Source: Bact-19 sp038319215 (GTDB taxonomy: Bacteria; Bacteroidota; Bacteroidia; Bacteroidales; ML635J-15). From it: DNA of 24,472 nucleotides. Location of the stretch: assembly GCA_038319215.1 (NCBI GenBank), contig JBBQCZ010000045.1, forward strand, positions 1-24,472, in the 5' to 3' direction. This document shows, piece after piece, positions 15,595 through 22,506 of this stretch. Every line of letters starts with the position of its first letter. Positions within the stretch are counted from its first letter, which is position 1. The notes beneath the pieces were generated by a model that was not told the DNA's origin, ran no database searches, and worked only from the letters and a program-made list of their open reading frames with translations. Both the position numbers and the translations under genes were made by a program.

Positions 15595-16239
15595 ATGAAA
15601 AAGCCCGAAAAAACCATTATTTTTGATTTCGACGGAACTATTGCCGACACTCTTGAGACCATTGCTGTGTTATATAATCAAATAGCATCAGATTTTAATT
15701 GTAAGCCTGTAAGTTTTGAAGAGAAAGAAAGATTCCGCTCAATGAAAACACCTGAGTTTCTGAAAGAATGTAACATTCCATTACTTTTGCTTCCTATTTT
15801 GGCTATCAGAATTAAACACGAAATGAGGCACGAAATAAAGAAGGTAAAACCAATTGAGGGAATGATAAAAGCCTTACACGACATTAGAAATGCGGGAATT
15901 AAAATTGGTGTGTTGAGTTCAAACTCTGTTGATAATATTCGTCTCTTTCTTAACGAAAATAAAATCAATGATATTTTTGATTTTGTTCATTCAGGAAAGA
16001 ATATTTTCGGAAAAGACAAGGTTATATTAAGATTACTATCCAAATATAAAATTAAAAGAGATTCTGTTGTTTATGTTGGCGACGAAACTCGCGACATTGA
16101 AGCTCTTAAAAGAATAAAAGTCCCTATTATTGCTGTCAGTTGGGGTTTTAATTCCCACGAAATATTGGAAAACCAACATCCCGATGCTCTAATCGACAAC
16201 CCAGACGATTTGCTGGATTGTATCATGCAGTTTGCTTAA
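15595..16239 (+). CDS. HAD-superfamily hydrolase, phosphoglycolate-phosphatase-like
   Basis: A 214-residue cytosolic phosphatase of the HAD IA subgroup. Motif I FDFDGTIADT gives the nucleophile D11 and acid/base D13. Motif II is VLSSNS (about 105-110). A lysine in GKDKV supplies motif III. Motif IV is VGDETRDIEA, with the two metal-binding acids. A helical cap lies between motifs I and II. It resembles Gph and other small-metabolite phosphatases; the substrate cannot be predicted. Its stop codon lies five bases from the convergent stop of the last cupin gene. Confidence 0.88.
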   Translation: MKKPEKTIIFDFDGTIADTLETIAVLYNQIASDFNCKPVSFEEKERFRSMKTPEFLKECNIPLLLLPILAIRIKHEMRHEIKKVKPIEGMIKALHDIRNAGIKIGVLSSNSVDNIRLFLNENKINDIFDFVHSGKNIFGKDKVILRLLSKYKIKRDSVVYVGDETRDIEALKRIKVPIIAVSWGFNSHEILENQHPDALIDNPDDLLDCIMQFA

Positions 16240-16244
16240 AAACA

Positions 16245-16592
16245 CTAGCCTTTAACCATTATTAGCATCATTTTAAACTTTTCAATTGCATTTACTGCAT
16301 GTGGAATATTGGCAGGCATAAGTATTGTTTGTCCAGTTTCAACAATATTCGGATTTCCGCCTATTATTACTTCTGCTCTACCATCTATTACATTGATAAC
16401 AGCGTCAAAAGGAGCGGTATGCTCACTTAATCCTTGGTCTTTATCAAAAGCAAAAAGAGTGATATTACCTTTTTCTTTTTTAACTATGGTCTTGCTTACA
16501 ATTGAACCAGATTGATAATCAATTTGTGTTTCTGGATTAATTGCCTGTGCTTTGGGAAATAATATTGGTTCCATATATTTTTGATTTTGCAA
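16245..16592 (-). CDS. small cupin protein C (HxxPxD type)
   Basis: A 115-residue single-domain cupin. Motif 1 contains EHTAPFDAVINVIDG, where a histidine and an aspartate five residues later take the place of the usual HxH...E ligands. Motif 2 is LMPANIPHAVN with the conserved histidine. This subtype (HTAPFDA) is familiar as small cupins in anaerobes. The role is unknown; a metal-binding or small-ligand sensing function is possible. It is the last gene of the operon after the cupin B gene (14-base gap), and it converges with the HAD gene. Confidence 0.82.
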   Translation of the reverse strand: MQNQKYMEPILFPKAQAINPETQIDYQSGSIVSKTIVKKEKGNITLFAFDKDQGLSEHTAPFDAVINVIDGRAEVIIGGNPNIVETGQTILMPANIPHAVNAIEKFKMMLIMVKG

Positions 16593-16606
16593 AAACCTAA
16601 AGTGGA

Positions 16607-16924
16607 TTAAGTTTTCATTGTTTTTATAACTAAAATTCTTGTCTCAATGGCACTACGATTATTTATGCAATGCTCGCTTCCTGCTGGGCAATAAACAAAA
16701 TCATCTACATTTATTTCTTGAGTTTCATCATCAATAATTATCTCGGGCTTTCCTTCCAGCACATAGAAATATGCCGGCACGTCTATTTTAACTTTCGCCA
16801 ATACTTTTCCTGGCTCAAGTTTAAGATGTAAAAACTCAGCACTTTTGTCAGCAAACAAGATTCTTATATCAGCATTAAACTGATTATTTCGTAACTCGGC
16901 TGTTTGAAATGATTTTTTGTACAT
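16607..16924 (-). CDS. small cupin protein B (degenerate metal site)
   Basis: A 105-residue cupin that is clearly a paralogue of its upstream neighbour: the blocks YVLEGxPEI, HCxxN and RILVxK are shared in order and spacing. The motif 1 position that holds H and D in the neighbour reads KVKIDVPAYFYVLEG here, so both ligands are lost. Motif 2 keeps PAGSEHC. It may not bind a metal and could serve as a partner subunit of a hetero-oligomer with cupin A, which is inference. The gap to cupin A is four bases. Confidence 0.8.
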   Translation of the reverse strand: MYKKSFQTAELRNNQFNADIRILFADKSAEFLHLKLEPGKVLAKVKIDVPAYFYVLEGKPEIIIDDETQEINVDDFVYCPAGSEHCINNRSAIETRILVIKTMKT

Positions 16925-16928
16925 AATT

Positions 16929-17267
16929 TTAAAGCAATCTAGCTGCAGATTGTGGTTTTGGAGCTTTTACAACTAGAATTCTTGCAACAGAATCAGAATT
17001 GTTGTACAAACAATGAATTATGTCTTTTGGACTTTCAACCAGCGAGTCTTTTTCTATTTTTACGATTTCGTCACCCACTCTAATTTCTGGTGTTCCTTCT
17101 AATACATAAAAGAATACATCAACAGGTGTGATATGTGGTTTAAGCGCTTCACCTGGTTGTAAAGTTATGTGCATAGCCTGTGCGGTTTCTTTCTCATACA
17201 TTTTGCGAACATCTACTTTGTGTGGTGTTTCAGCAATTGCCATTTCGTTTACTTTTGTAATAATCAT
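16929..17267 (-). CDS. small cupin protein A (HxxPxD type)
   Basis: A 112-residue cupin. Motif 1 PHITPVDVFFYVLEG supplies H45 and D50, and motif 2 SPKDIIHC supplies H85, giving a possible 2-His-1-Asp metal site instead of the canonical 3-His-1-Glu. It is the first of three consecutive cupin genes, starting 11 bases after the [2Fe-2S] protein gene, so all are almost certainly one transcript. The linkage to Hcp suggests a role in handling nitric oxide, hydroxylamine or their damage products, but no reaction is established from sequence. Confidence 0.82.
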   Translation of the reverse strand: MIITKVNEMAIAETPHKVDVRKMYEKETAQAMHITLQPGEALKPHITPVDVFFYVLEGTPEIRVGDEIVKIEKDSLVESPKDIIHCLYNNSDSVARILVVKAPKPQSAARLL

Positions 17268-17278
17268 ATTTTTAAAAT

Positions 17279-17461
17279 TTATTTATTATTATCTTCAATT
17301 ATTCGATTAATTATTCCTTTGCACCCACCGCAAACACCTCCTGCACCGGTTTCATCTCTAACTTTTTCAAAAGTATCACAATTTTTTGTTTTTATTGCAT
17401 CAACAATTTCATTTTCTGTGACCTCCATGCAAGTGCAAATAATTTTTTCTTTTGTTTCCAT
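17279..17461 (-). CDS. BFD-type [2Fe-2S]-binding small protein
   Basis: A 60-residue protein. The cysteines CTC (9 and 11) and CGGC (44 and 47) give the C-x-C...C-x2-C layout of the BFD-like [2Fe-2S] domain found in bacterioferritin-associated ferredoxin, NirB and NifU. A longer reading frame extends upstream to about 17761, but that part is only the translation of a heptamer repeat. The real start is ATG 17461, which begins the domain. It lies between hcp and three cupins on the same strand and may deliver electrons or Fe-S clusters to a partner in this operon, possibly Hcp. A strong hairpin ends 12 bases before the ATG. Confidence 0.85.
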   Translation of the reverse strand: METKEKIICTCMEVTENEIVDAIKTKNCDTFEKVRDETGAGGVCGGCKGIINRIIEDNNK

Positions 17462-17473
17462 AAAATTTAATTT

Positions 17474-17517
17474 AAAATAGAAGACAGACCAACCTCTGTA
17501 GGTCAGTCTTCTATTTT
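17474..17517 (-). terminator. strong hairpin between hcp and the [2Fe-2S] gene (terminator or attenuator)
   Basis: A 12-bp AAAATAGAAGAC/GTCTTCTATTTT stem, an A-A mismatch, then GACC/GGTC and a 10-base loop. On the minus strand it is followed by TATTTTAAATTAAATTTT and the next start codon. It may end the hcp transcript or limit read-through into the downstream genes, since no separate promoter is visible for them. Confidence 0.65.
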
Positions 17518-17760
17518 CCATCTTCCATCTTCCATCTTCGGTCTTCGGTCTTCCGTCTTCGGTCTTCCAGCCTTCCGTCTTCGGTCTTCGGTCTTCCAAC
17601 TTCCGTCTTCCAACTTCCGTCTTCCGTCTTCGGTCTTCGGTCTTCGGTCTTCGGTCTTCCGTCTTCGGTCTTCCAGCCTTCCGTCTTCGGTCTTCGGTCT
17701 TCCGTCTTCCGTCTTCCAACTCCGGACTTCGGACTTCCAACTTCGGACTTATATCTTCCA
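17512..17760. repeat. heptanucleotide tandem repeat array (~35 units)
   Basis: About 250 bp of 7-base units. On the minus strand they read CGAAGAC, GGAAGAC, GGAAGAT and, near the hcp end, AAGTCCG variants. One 8-base unit (containing CCAGCC on the plus strand) occurs twice, 106 bp apart, inside a larger repeated block of at least 48 bp (17550-17597 and 17656-17703), so part of the array was itself duplicated. Any protein translated from it is low-complexity (KTEDRRP-like) and is taken as non-genuine. Such arrays turn up in some Bacteroidota genomes; their role is unknown to me. Confidence 0.9.
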
Positions 17761-17766
17761 AACAAA

Positions 17767-19416
17767 TTAGTTCAAGAAAAGTTTCATATCTTCGTCAACA
17801 CTGTCTATTCCTGCGATTCCAAAGTTGTCAACAAGTACTTTTACTACATTTGGCGATAAGAATGCAGGCAATGTTGGGCCTAAGTGGATGTTTTTAACAC
17901 CTAGTGACAATAGAGCCAACAACACGATAACTGCTTTTTGCTCGTACCATGCAATATTGTAAGCAATTGGTAAATCGTTGATATTTTCAAGTTTAAAGAC
18001 ATCTTTCAAAGTTAATGCAATAACTGCTAATGAATAAGAGTCGTTACATTGACCAGCATCCAAAACTCTAGGAATTCCACCAATATCACCTAATTCTAGT
18101 TTGTTGTAGCGATATTTTGCGCAACCTGCAGTTAAAATAACTGTATCTTTTGGTAATTTTGCTGCAAACTCTGTGTAATATTCGCGTGATTTCATTCTAC
18201 CATCACAACCAGCCATTACAAAGAATTTTCTGATTGCACCAGATTTTACTGCGTCAACAACTTTATCTGCTAATGCAATTACTTGATTGTGAGCAAATCC
18301 TCCAACAATTTTACCTGTTTCAATTTCTATTGGTGCTTTACATTTTTTTGCATGCTCAATTATCTCTGAGAAATCTTTAGATTTTCCGTCTTTACGAGCA
18401 GGAATATGTTTTGCTCCTGCAAGACCAGATGCTCCGGTTGTGTATATTCTATCTGCATAAGTTGCTTTCTCTAGTGGTGGAACAATACAGTTGGTAGTGA
18501 ATAAAATTGGACCATTAAATGTCTCAAATTCTTCTTTTTGTTTCCACCATGCATTACCATAGTTTCCAACAAAATGTTCGTATTTTTTGAATTTAGGATA
18601 GTAATGTCCTGGCAACATTTCGGAGTGAGTATAAACATCAACACCTGTGCCATCGGTTTGAGCAAGTAATTCTTCTAAGTCTTTTAAATCATGACCACTG
18701 ATAAGAATAGCTGGTTTGTTTCTAACTCCGATATTTACTTCTGTGATTTCTGGATTACCATAAGATTCAGTATTAGCTTTATCCAAAAGAGCCATTACGT
18801 CAACACCAAATTTTCCACATTCTAAAACTAATGCAACTAGTTCGTCAACAGATTTTTCTTCAGTTGTTGCAACAAGTGCTTTCTGCATAAATGCATGAAC
18901 TTCGTCGTTGTTATAACCAAGATTAAAAGCATGTTCTGCATAAGCTGCAATACCTTTTACGCCATAAGTTAATAACTCTTTTAACGAACGAGCATCTTCA
19001 TTATCGATTGAAAGAACACCAACTAATTTGCTCTTTTTCTCGAATTCTTCAACAGATTCTGCTGTCCATGTTGCACTTGAATGAAGTCTTTCTGGTAAAA
19101 CACCACCTGCTTTTAATAAAGCATTTTTAATTTCTTCACGAACAACTAGTCCGTTTTTAACTTTTGCTACGATTGCATCGTAATCGAAATTTGCATTTGT
19201 AATGGTTACAAACAGCGAATCAAAAATAAAGTGATTAACTTTTTCTAACTCAATACCTTTAGCTCTTGCCATTTCTGCATAAATAGAAATGCCTTTTGAA
19301 ACATAAATCAAAAGATCTTGCATGTTTGCAACTTCGTCTGTCTTTCCACAAACCCCTTTAATTGTGCAGCCTGTTCCTTTTGCTGCTTCCTGACATTGAT
19401 AACAAAACATTGACAT
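17767..19416 (-). CDS. hcp: hybrid cluster protein (hydroxylamine reductase, prismane protein)
   Basis: A 549-residue cytosolic Fe-S protein. N-terminal C-x2-C-x8-C-x5-C (C5, C8, C17, C23) binds the cubane cluster; this short spacing is the class I form of anaerobes. Hybrid 4Fe-2S-2O cluster ligands are in place: the histidine in SGHDLKDLEE, NCIVPP, AGCDGR, TAGCAKYRY, DAGQCNDSYS and downstream acids. Hcp reduces nitric oxide or hydroxylamine and protects against nitrosative stress. Start 19416 is chosen over an ATG six bases later because a full AGGAGG lies eight bases upstream, which is rare for this phylum. The two-cluster ferredoxin-like gene lies upstream and the [2Fe-2S] protein downstream in the same orientation. 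Confidence 0.97.
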   Translation of the reverse strand: MSMFCYQCQEAAKGTGCTIKGVCGKTDEVANMQDLLIYVSKGISIYAEMARAKGIELEKVNHFIFDSLFVTITNANFDYDAIVAKVKNGLVVREEIKNALLKAGGVLPERLHSSATWTAESVEEFEKKSKLVGVLSIDNEDARSLKELLTYGVKGIAAYAEHAFNLGYNNDEVHAFMQKALVATTEEKSVDELVALVLECGKFGVDVMALLDKANTESYGNPEITEVNIGVRNKPAILISGHDLKDLEELLAQTDGTGVDVYTHSEMLPGHYYPKFKKYEHFVGNYGNAWWKQKEEFETFNGPILFTTNCIVPPLEKATYADRIYTTGASGLAGAKHIPARKDGKSKDFSEIIEHAKKCKAPIEIETGKIVGGFAHNQVIALADKVVDAVKSGAIRKFFVMAGCDGRMKSREYYTEFAAKLPKDTVILTAGCAKYRYNKLELGDIGGIPRVLDAGQCNDSYSLAVIALTLKDVFKLENINDLPIAYNIAWYEQKAVIVLLALLSLGVKNIHLGPTLPAFLSPNVVKVLVDNFGIAGIDSVDEDMKLFLN

Positions 19417-19424
19417 AAATTTTT

Positions 19425-19430
19425 CCTCCT
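19425..19430 (-). promoter_or_regulatory. strong Shine-Dalgarno of hcp
   Basis: AGGAGG on the minus strand, eight bases before the hcp ATG at 19416. Other genes in the window lack anything like it, as is normal for Bacteroidota. Confidence 0.7.
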
Positions 19431-19464
19431 ATTTTAATTTATTAATTTTCATTTTTATTTTATT

Positions 19465-19538
19465 GCTGACTTCGACTCCGCTCAGTCAGCGAAATATCTG
19501 GTGTCTGAGCTCGGTGACTTAGCGGAGCCGAAGTCACC
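19465..19538. repeat. REP-like double hairpin between the ferredoxin gene and hcp
   Basis: Hairpin 1 is GCTGACT...AGTCAGC (19465-19490, 7-bp stem, 12-base loop). Hairpin 2 is GGTGACTT...AAGTCACC (19513-19538, 8-bp stem, 10-base loop). The two loops, CGACTCCGCT and AGCGGAGCCG, are complementary at 9 of 10 positions. The whole can also form one long inverted repeat of about 21 bases per arm with two mismatches. The GC content is well above the surroundings. Its place inside an operon suggests an mRNA-processing or stability element, or a REP-type mobile repeat. Confidence 0.7.
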
Positions 19539-19544
19539 TATTCT

Positions 19545-20417
19545 CTAAACCCATTCTTCATTTAATACTTCTCCATTTACCGAAACTATCACAGCTTTAA
19601 CCGGCACTTTGCGTTTTGCAATTTGCATTGCCTCGCTAACCAATCGTAATAAACCACCGCAACAAGGTACTTCCATCATTACTACGCTTATTGTGTTTAC
19701 TTTAGCATCTTGAATAAGGGACACTATTTTTTCAACATATACATTCATATTTGAGTCGAGTTTTGGGCATAAAATTGCTAGAGTTTTTCCTTTCAAAAAT
19801 GTTGAGTGAAATCCTCCCATACTAAAAGCTACACAATCGGCTGCTAAAACAAGATCTGAATTTTGGAAATGCTGTGCATTTGGATTTATTAAATGCATTT
19901 GAATTGGCCAATGTGTAAGTGCCGATGGAACATTTCCAGTATTTTGTTGAGTATTTATTGGTGCTGCATTAAACGTTTTTTCTGCCGACCCTGGACATCC
20001 ACATGCCGAAGCTCCTGGTTTTGCCGCAAATGCTTTGTGTACTTCAGCTTTTACTTCATTTAAATCAAATGGTAAACTTGCCTTATTAGATTCGAGATAT
20101 GTAAGCGCTTGTCTAAAAAATTCATTTTCATTATGATCTCTTAAATGTTTAAGATGTGCTATCATAACATTTTTTCCTTTTGGCAACATATCTTTTACTA
20201 CCGCAACTTCATCGTACGGAGTAGCTTCTCGTTTTTCGATAGTTATTGCATCTTGTGGACAATGACTAAGACATGCTCCAAGTCCATCGCACATTAAATC
20301 ACTAATTAATGTAGCCTTGCCATCAATCACTTGCAGCGCTCCTTCGTGGCAGTTTGGAATGCAAATTCCGCAGCCATCGCATTTGTCTTCGTCTATTTTT
20401 ACAATTTCTCGTATCAT
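19545..20417 (-). CDS. ferredoxin-like protein with two Fe-S motifs and a C-terminal Cys-rich domain
   Basis: A 290-residue protein. The N-terminal domain has a canonical C13-x2-C16-x2-C19-x3-C23 [4Fe-4S] motif. A second motif, C43-x5-C49-x3-C53 (CDGLGACLSHCP), has leucine where the second Cys is expected. Residues ~137-141 (ACGC) and 252-253 (CCGG) add cysteines in the C-terminal region (about 165-290), which has alternating alpha/beta character and includes VLAADCVAF, LAILCPK and VMMEVPCC. Proteins of this form are often found next to hcp in anaerobes and probably pass electrons to it. The gene heads the hcp operon and is divergent from the Crp-type regulator. Confidence 0.85.
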   Translation of the reverse strand: MIREIVKIDEDKCDGCGICIPNCHEGALQVIDGKATLISDLMCDGLGACLSHCPQDAITIEKREATPYDEVAVVKDMLPKGKNVMIAHLKHLRDHNENEFFRQALTYLESNKASLPFDLNEVKAEVHKAFAAKPGASACGCPGSAEKTFNAAPINTQQNTGNVPSALTHWPIQMHLINPNAQHFQNSDLVLAADCVAFSMGGFHSTFLKGKTLAILCPKLDSNMNVYVEKIVSLIQDAKVNTISVVMMEVPCCGGLLRLVSEAMQIAKRKVPVKAVIVSVNGEVLNEEWV

Positions 20418-20444
20418 AAGTCTAAATTTTATCTAATTTTGATG

Positions 20445-20452
20445 CGAAAATA
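20445..20452 (-). promoter_or_regulatory. candidate -7 box of the ferredoxin-hcp operon
   Basis: TATTTTCG on the minus strand fits TAnnTTTG with one mismatch. It would start the transcript near 20440, about 43 bases from the centre of the palindrome at 20475-20490. Confidence 0.4.
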
Positions 20453-20474
20453 CGGCGCTTATTATTACCCGTAC

Positions 20475-20490
20475 TGTAACAAATGTTACA
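20475..20490. promoter_or_regulatory. Crp/Fnr-family operator (HcpR-type) between regulator and ferredoxin gene
   Basis: TGTAAC-AAAT-GTTACA has perfect 6-bp arms with a four-base centre, the geometry of Crp/Fnr-family sites. It lies in the 115-bp divergent spacer next to a regulator of that family. Its centre falls about 43 bases before the predicted start of the ferredoxin-hcp transcript, the position of a class II activator. No second copy was found before hcp, the [2Fe-2S] gene or the cupins. Confidence 0.6.
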
Positions 20491-20532
20491 AAAAGCAAAA
20501 TAATTATTAAATTAGTACACAAATACCTAAAT

Positions 20533-21201
20533 ATGAATGAAATACTTGCTCAATGTCCTTTGTTTAGAGGTATTCCGATAGAAGAAATAGAAAGAGTTCT
20601 GGAAGGAATTTTTTATAAAACAAAGGAATTTAAACAAGGAGAGATTATTGCTTTTCAGGACGATAAGGTTGAAAATCTCATGATCATTCTTGAGGGAACA
20701 GCACGTGGAGAGATGGTTGATTTTTCTGGTAAAACAATTGTTATTGAAGAAATTGAGAGTCCTAGGCCCTTAGCTCCTGCATTTATTTTCGGAAATAACA
20801 ATATTTTTCCTGTTAATATTGTATCCCAGACAGAAACTAAGGTTTTAAAAATTCCGAAATCAGAATTTGTAAAAATGATGCAGAAATGCGACAGGTTACT
20901 TACCAATTTTATGAATAATGTTTCGGGCAGAGCTCAATTTTTATCACAGAAACTAAAGTTTTTAAGCTTTAATAGCATAAAAGGGAAATTTGCGTTTTAC
21001 ATTTTAAACTTGGCGAAGAACAATAACACAAACAATGTGGTTTTACCATTATCTCAGGCTAAGCTTGCTGATTTATTCGGTGTAACTCGGCCATCACTAG
21101 GTCGTGCCATTCGCGAATTGCACAACGATAATATTATTCGCGCCGACGCAAAGAGCATACAAATTCTAAACACTTTTGAGTTGTACGAACTCTTGAAATA
21201 A
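20533..21201 (+). CDS. Crp/Fnr-family transcriptional regulator, HcpR type
   Basis: A 222-residue regulator. Residues ~5-120 form the cyclic-nucleotide-binding-like beta-roll (LFRGIPIEEIERV... LMIILEGTARGEMVD). This is followed by the long dimer helix and a winged helix-turn-helix, LSQAKLADLFGVTRPSLGRAIREL (about 175-198). The recognition helix reads TRPSLGR, with proline where Crp has its specificity glutamate, so its half-site should differ from TGTGA; the adjacent TGTAAC site fits this. There is no FNR-type N-terminal cysteine cluster; an NO-sensing haem is known for HcpR proteins but cannot be read here. It is divergent from the hcp operon, its likely target, and is followed after 24 bases by an M48 protease gene. 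Confidence 0.88.
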   Translation: MNEILAQCPLFRGIPIEEIERVLEGIFYKTKEFKQGEIIAFQDDKVENLMIILEGTARGEMVDFSGKTIVIEEIESPRPLAPAFIFGNNNIFPVNIVSQTETKVLKIPKSEFVKMMQKCDRLLTNFMNNVSGRAQFLSQKLKFLSFNSIKGKFAFYILNLAKNNNTNNVVLPLSQAKLADLFGVTRPSLGRAIRELHNDNIIRADAKSIQILNTFELYELLK

Positions 21202-21225
21202 TAATTGTAAACAAAAAAATAAAAC

Positions 21226-22464
21226 ATGACCTCAGAAATTCTTTATACAATAATTCTTGCAATTGTAATTATTGGTTTTTTTTCCGATCAAATCCTCGAC
21301 TATCTAAATGCTAGTTGGTTTAATAAGCCTGTTCCAGAAATTCTGGCAGATGTTTATGACGCAAAAAAATACCGTAGGCAACAAGAGTATAAGCTTGAAA
21401 ACTATCGTTTTGGGATAATTTCTGGCACTTTTAGTTTTATTCTAATTGTTGGAATGCTGCTTTTTGGCGGATTTGCATACGTTGATAGTTTGGCTGTTCA
21501 GATATCAGACCATTTTATTCTTAAACCAATAATTTTCTTTGCAATGTTGGTCTTGGCATCTGACATTTTAAGCACACCTTTTGCAATTTACGACACATTT
21601 GTAATCGAAAATAAATACGGATTTAACAAAACTACTCCTAAACTTTATATTTTGGACAAGATTAAAGGCTGGCTTTTAGGTGGAATAATAGGAGGGGGGA
21701 TATTTGCACTTATTCTGTGGATTTTTGAACTTAATCCCGAATATTTCTGGCTTTTTGCTTGGCTTGTAGTTGTTGCATTTTCGCTATTTATGAATATGTT
21801 TTACTCTGTTTTAATTGTGCCATTATTTAATAAACAAACTCCGCTCGAAGATGGTGAACTTAAGACAGCTATCATGCAATTTGGCGAAAAAACTGGTTTC
21901 AATATTGCAAAAATATTTGTTATTGATGGCTCAAAGCGCTCAACAAAAGCGAATGCCTACTTTAGCGGAATGGGTCCGAAGAAAAGAATTGTATTATACG
22001 ATACCTTGATTAGCGAAATGACCACTGAAGAAATATTGGCCGTACTCGCCCATGAAATCGGGCATTACAAACATAAACACATTTACAAGTCGATGTTTGC
22101 TTCCATAATTGAAACAGGAGTTACTCTGTTTATATTTGGACTTTTTGTTGGTAGCGATATTTTTTCTCAAGCTCTTGGTGTTGATGAGGCAAGTTTTCAT
22201 ATTGCAGCAATCGCTTTTGGAATAATATACTCACCTCTGACTTCTGTTCTTGGAATTGTTTCCTCTGTCTTCAGTCGTAAAGCTGAGTTTCAGGCTGACG
22301 ATTTTGCAGCAAAATATGGATTGGCAGAACCGCTTATTTCTGCGCTAAAAAAACTCACTTCTCACAATATGGGAAACTTAACGCCGCATCCTCTTGTTGT
22401 TTTTCTATCATATTCCCATCCTCCAGTTTTGGATAGGGTTCAGAATTTGATGAAGAGAAAGTAG
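21226..22464 (+). CDS. M48-family membrane metalloprotease (Ste24/CAAX-protease-like)
   Basis: A 412-residue integral membrane zinc protease. About five to six hydrophobic helices are visible (residues 4-20, 60-82, 100-115, 140-165, 170-190, 300-325). The zinc site is H276-E-I-G-H280, and the third ligand E354 lies in EFQADDFA (ExxAD form). The C-terminal block PHPLVVFLSYSHPPVLDRV is characteristic of the Ste24 branch. It acts on membrane or misfolded proteins, as do bacterial homologues such as HtpX. The length matches the family. It follows the regulator gene closely and may be co-transcribed, which could link membrane quality control to the same stress; this is inference. Confidence 0.92.
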   Translation: MTSEILYTIILAIVIIGFFSDQILDYLNASWFNKPVPEILADVYDAKKYRRQQEYKLENYRFGIISGTFSFILIVGMLLFGGFAYVDSLAVQISDHFILKPIIFFAMLVLASDILSTPFAIYDTFVIENKYGFNKTTPKLYILDKIKGWLLGGIIGGGIFALILWIFELNPEYFWLFAWLVVVAFSLFMNMFYSVLIVPLFNKQTPLEDGELKTAIMQFGEKTGFNIAKIFVIDGSKRSTKANAYFSGMGPKKRIVLYDTLISEMTTEEILAVLAHEIGHYKHKHIYKSMFASIIETGVTLFIFGLFVGSDIFSQALGVDEASFHIAAIAFGIIYSPLTSVLGIVSSVFSRKAEFQADDFAAKYGLAEPLISALKKLTSHNMGNLTPHPLVVFLSYSHPPVLDRVQNLMKRK

Positions 22465-22506
22465 GAATATGGAGTGAGTCAATACAAAATGTTCATTAGA
22501 ATAATA

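Noticed and set aside
17512..17760. CRISPR-like array
   Set aside because: Units are 7 bases with no spacers of unique sequence and no cas genes nearby.
17511..17765. Long open frames across the heptamer array, giving low-complexity KTEDRRP-like proteins, one fused to the [2Fe-2S] protein
   Set aside because: A 7-base unit without stop codons keeps frames open by itself; the composition is repetitive and the [2Fe-2S] domain has its own start at 17461.
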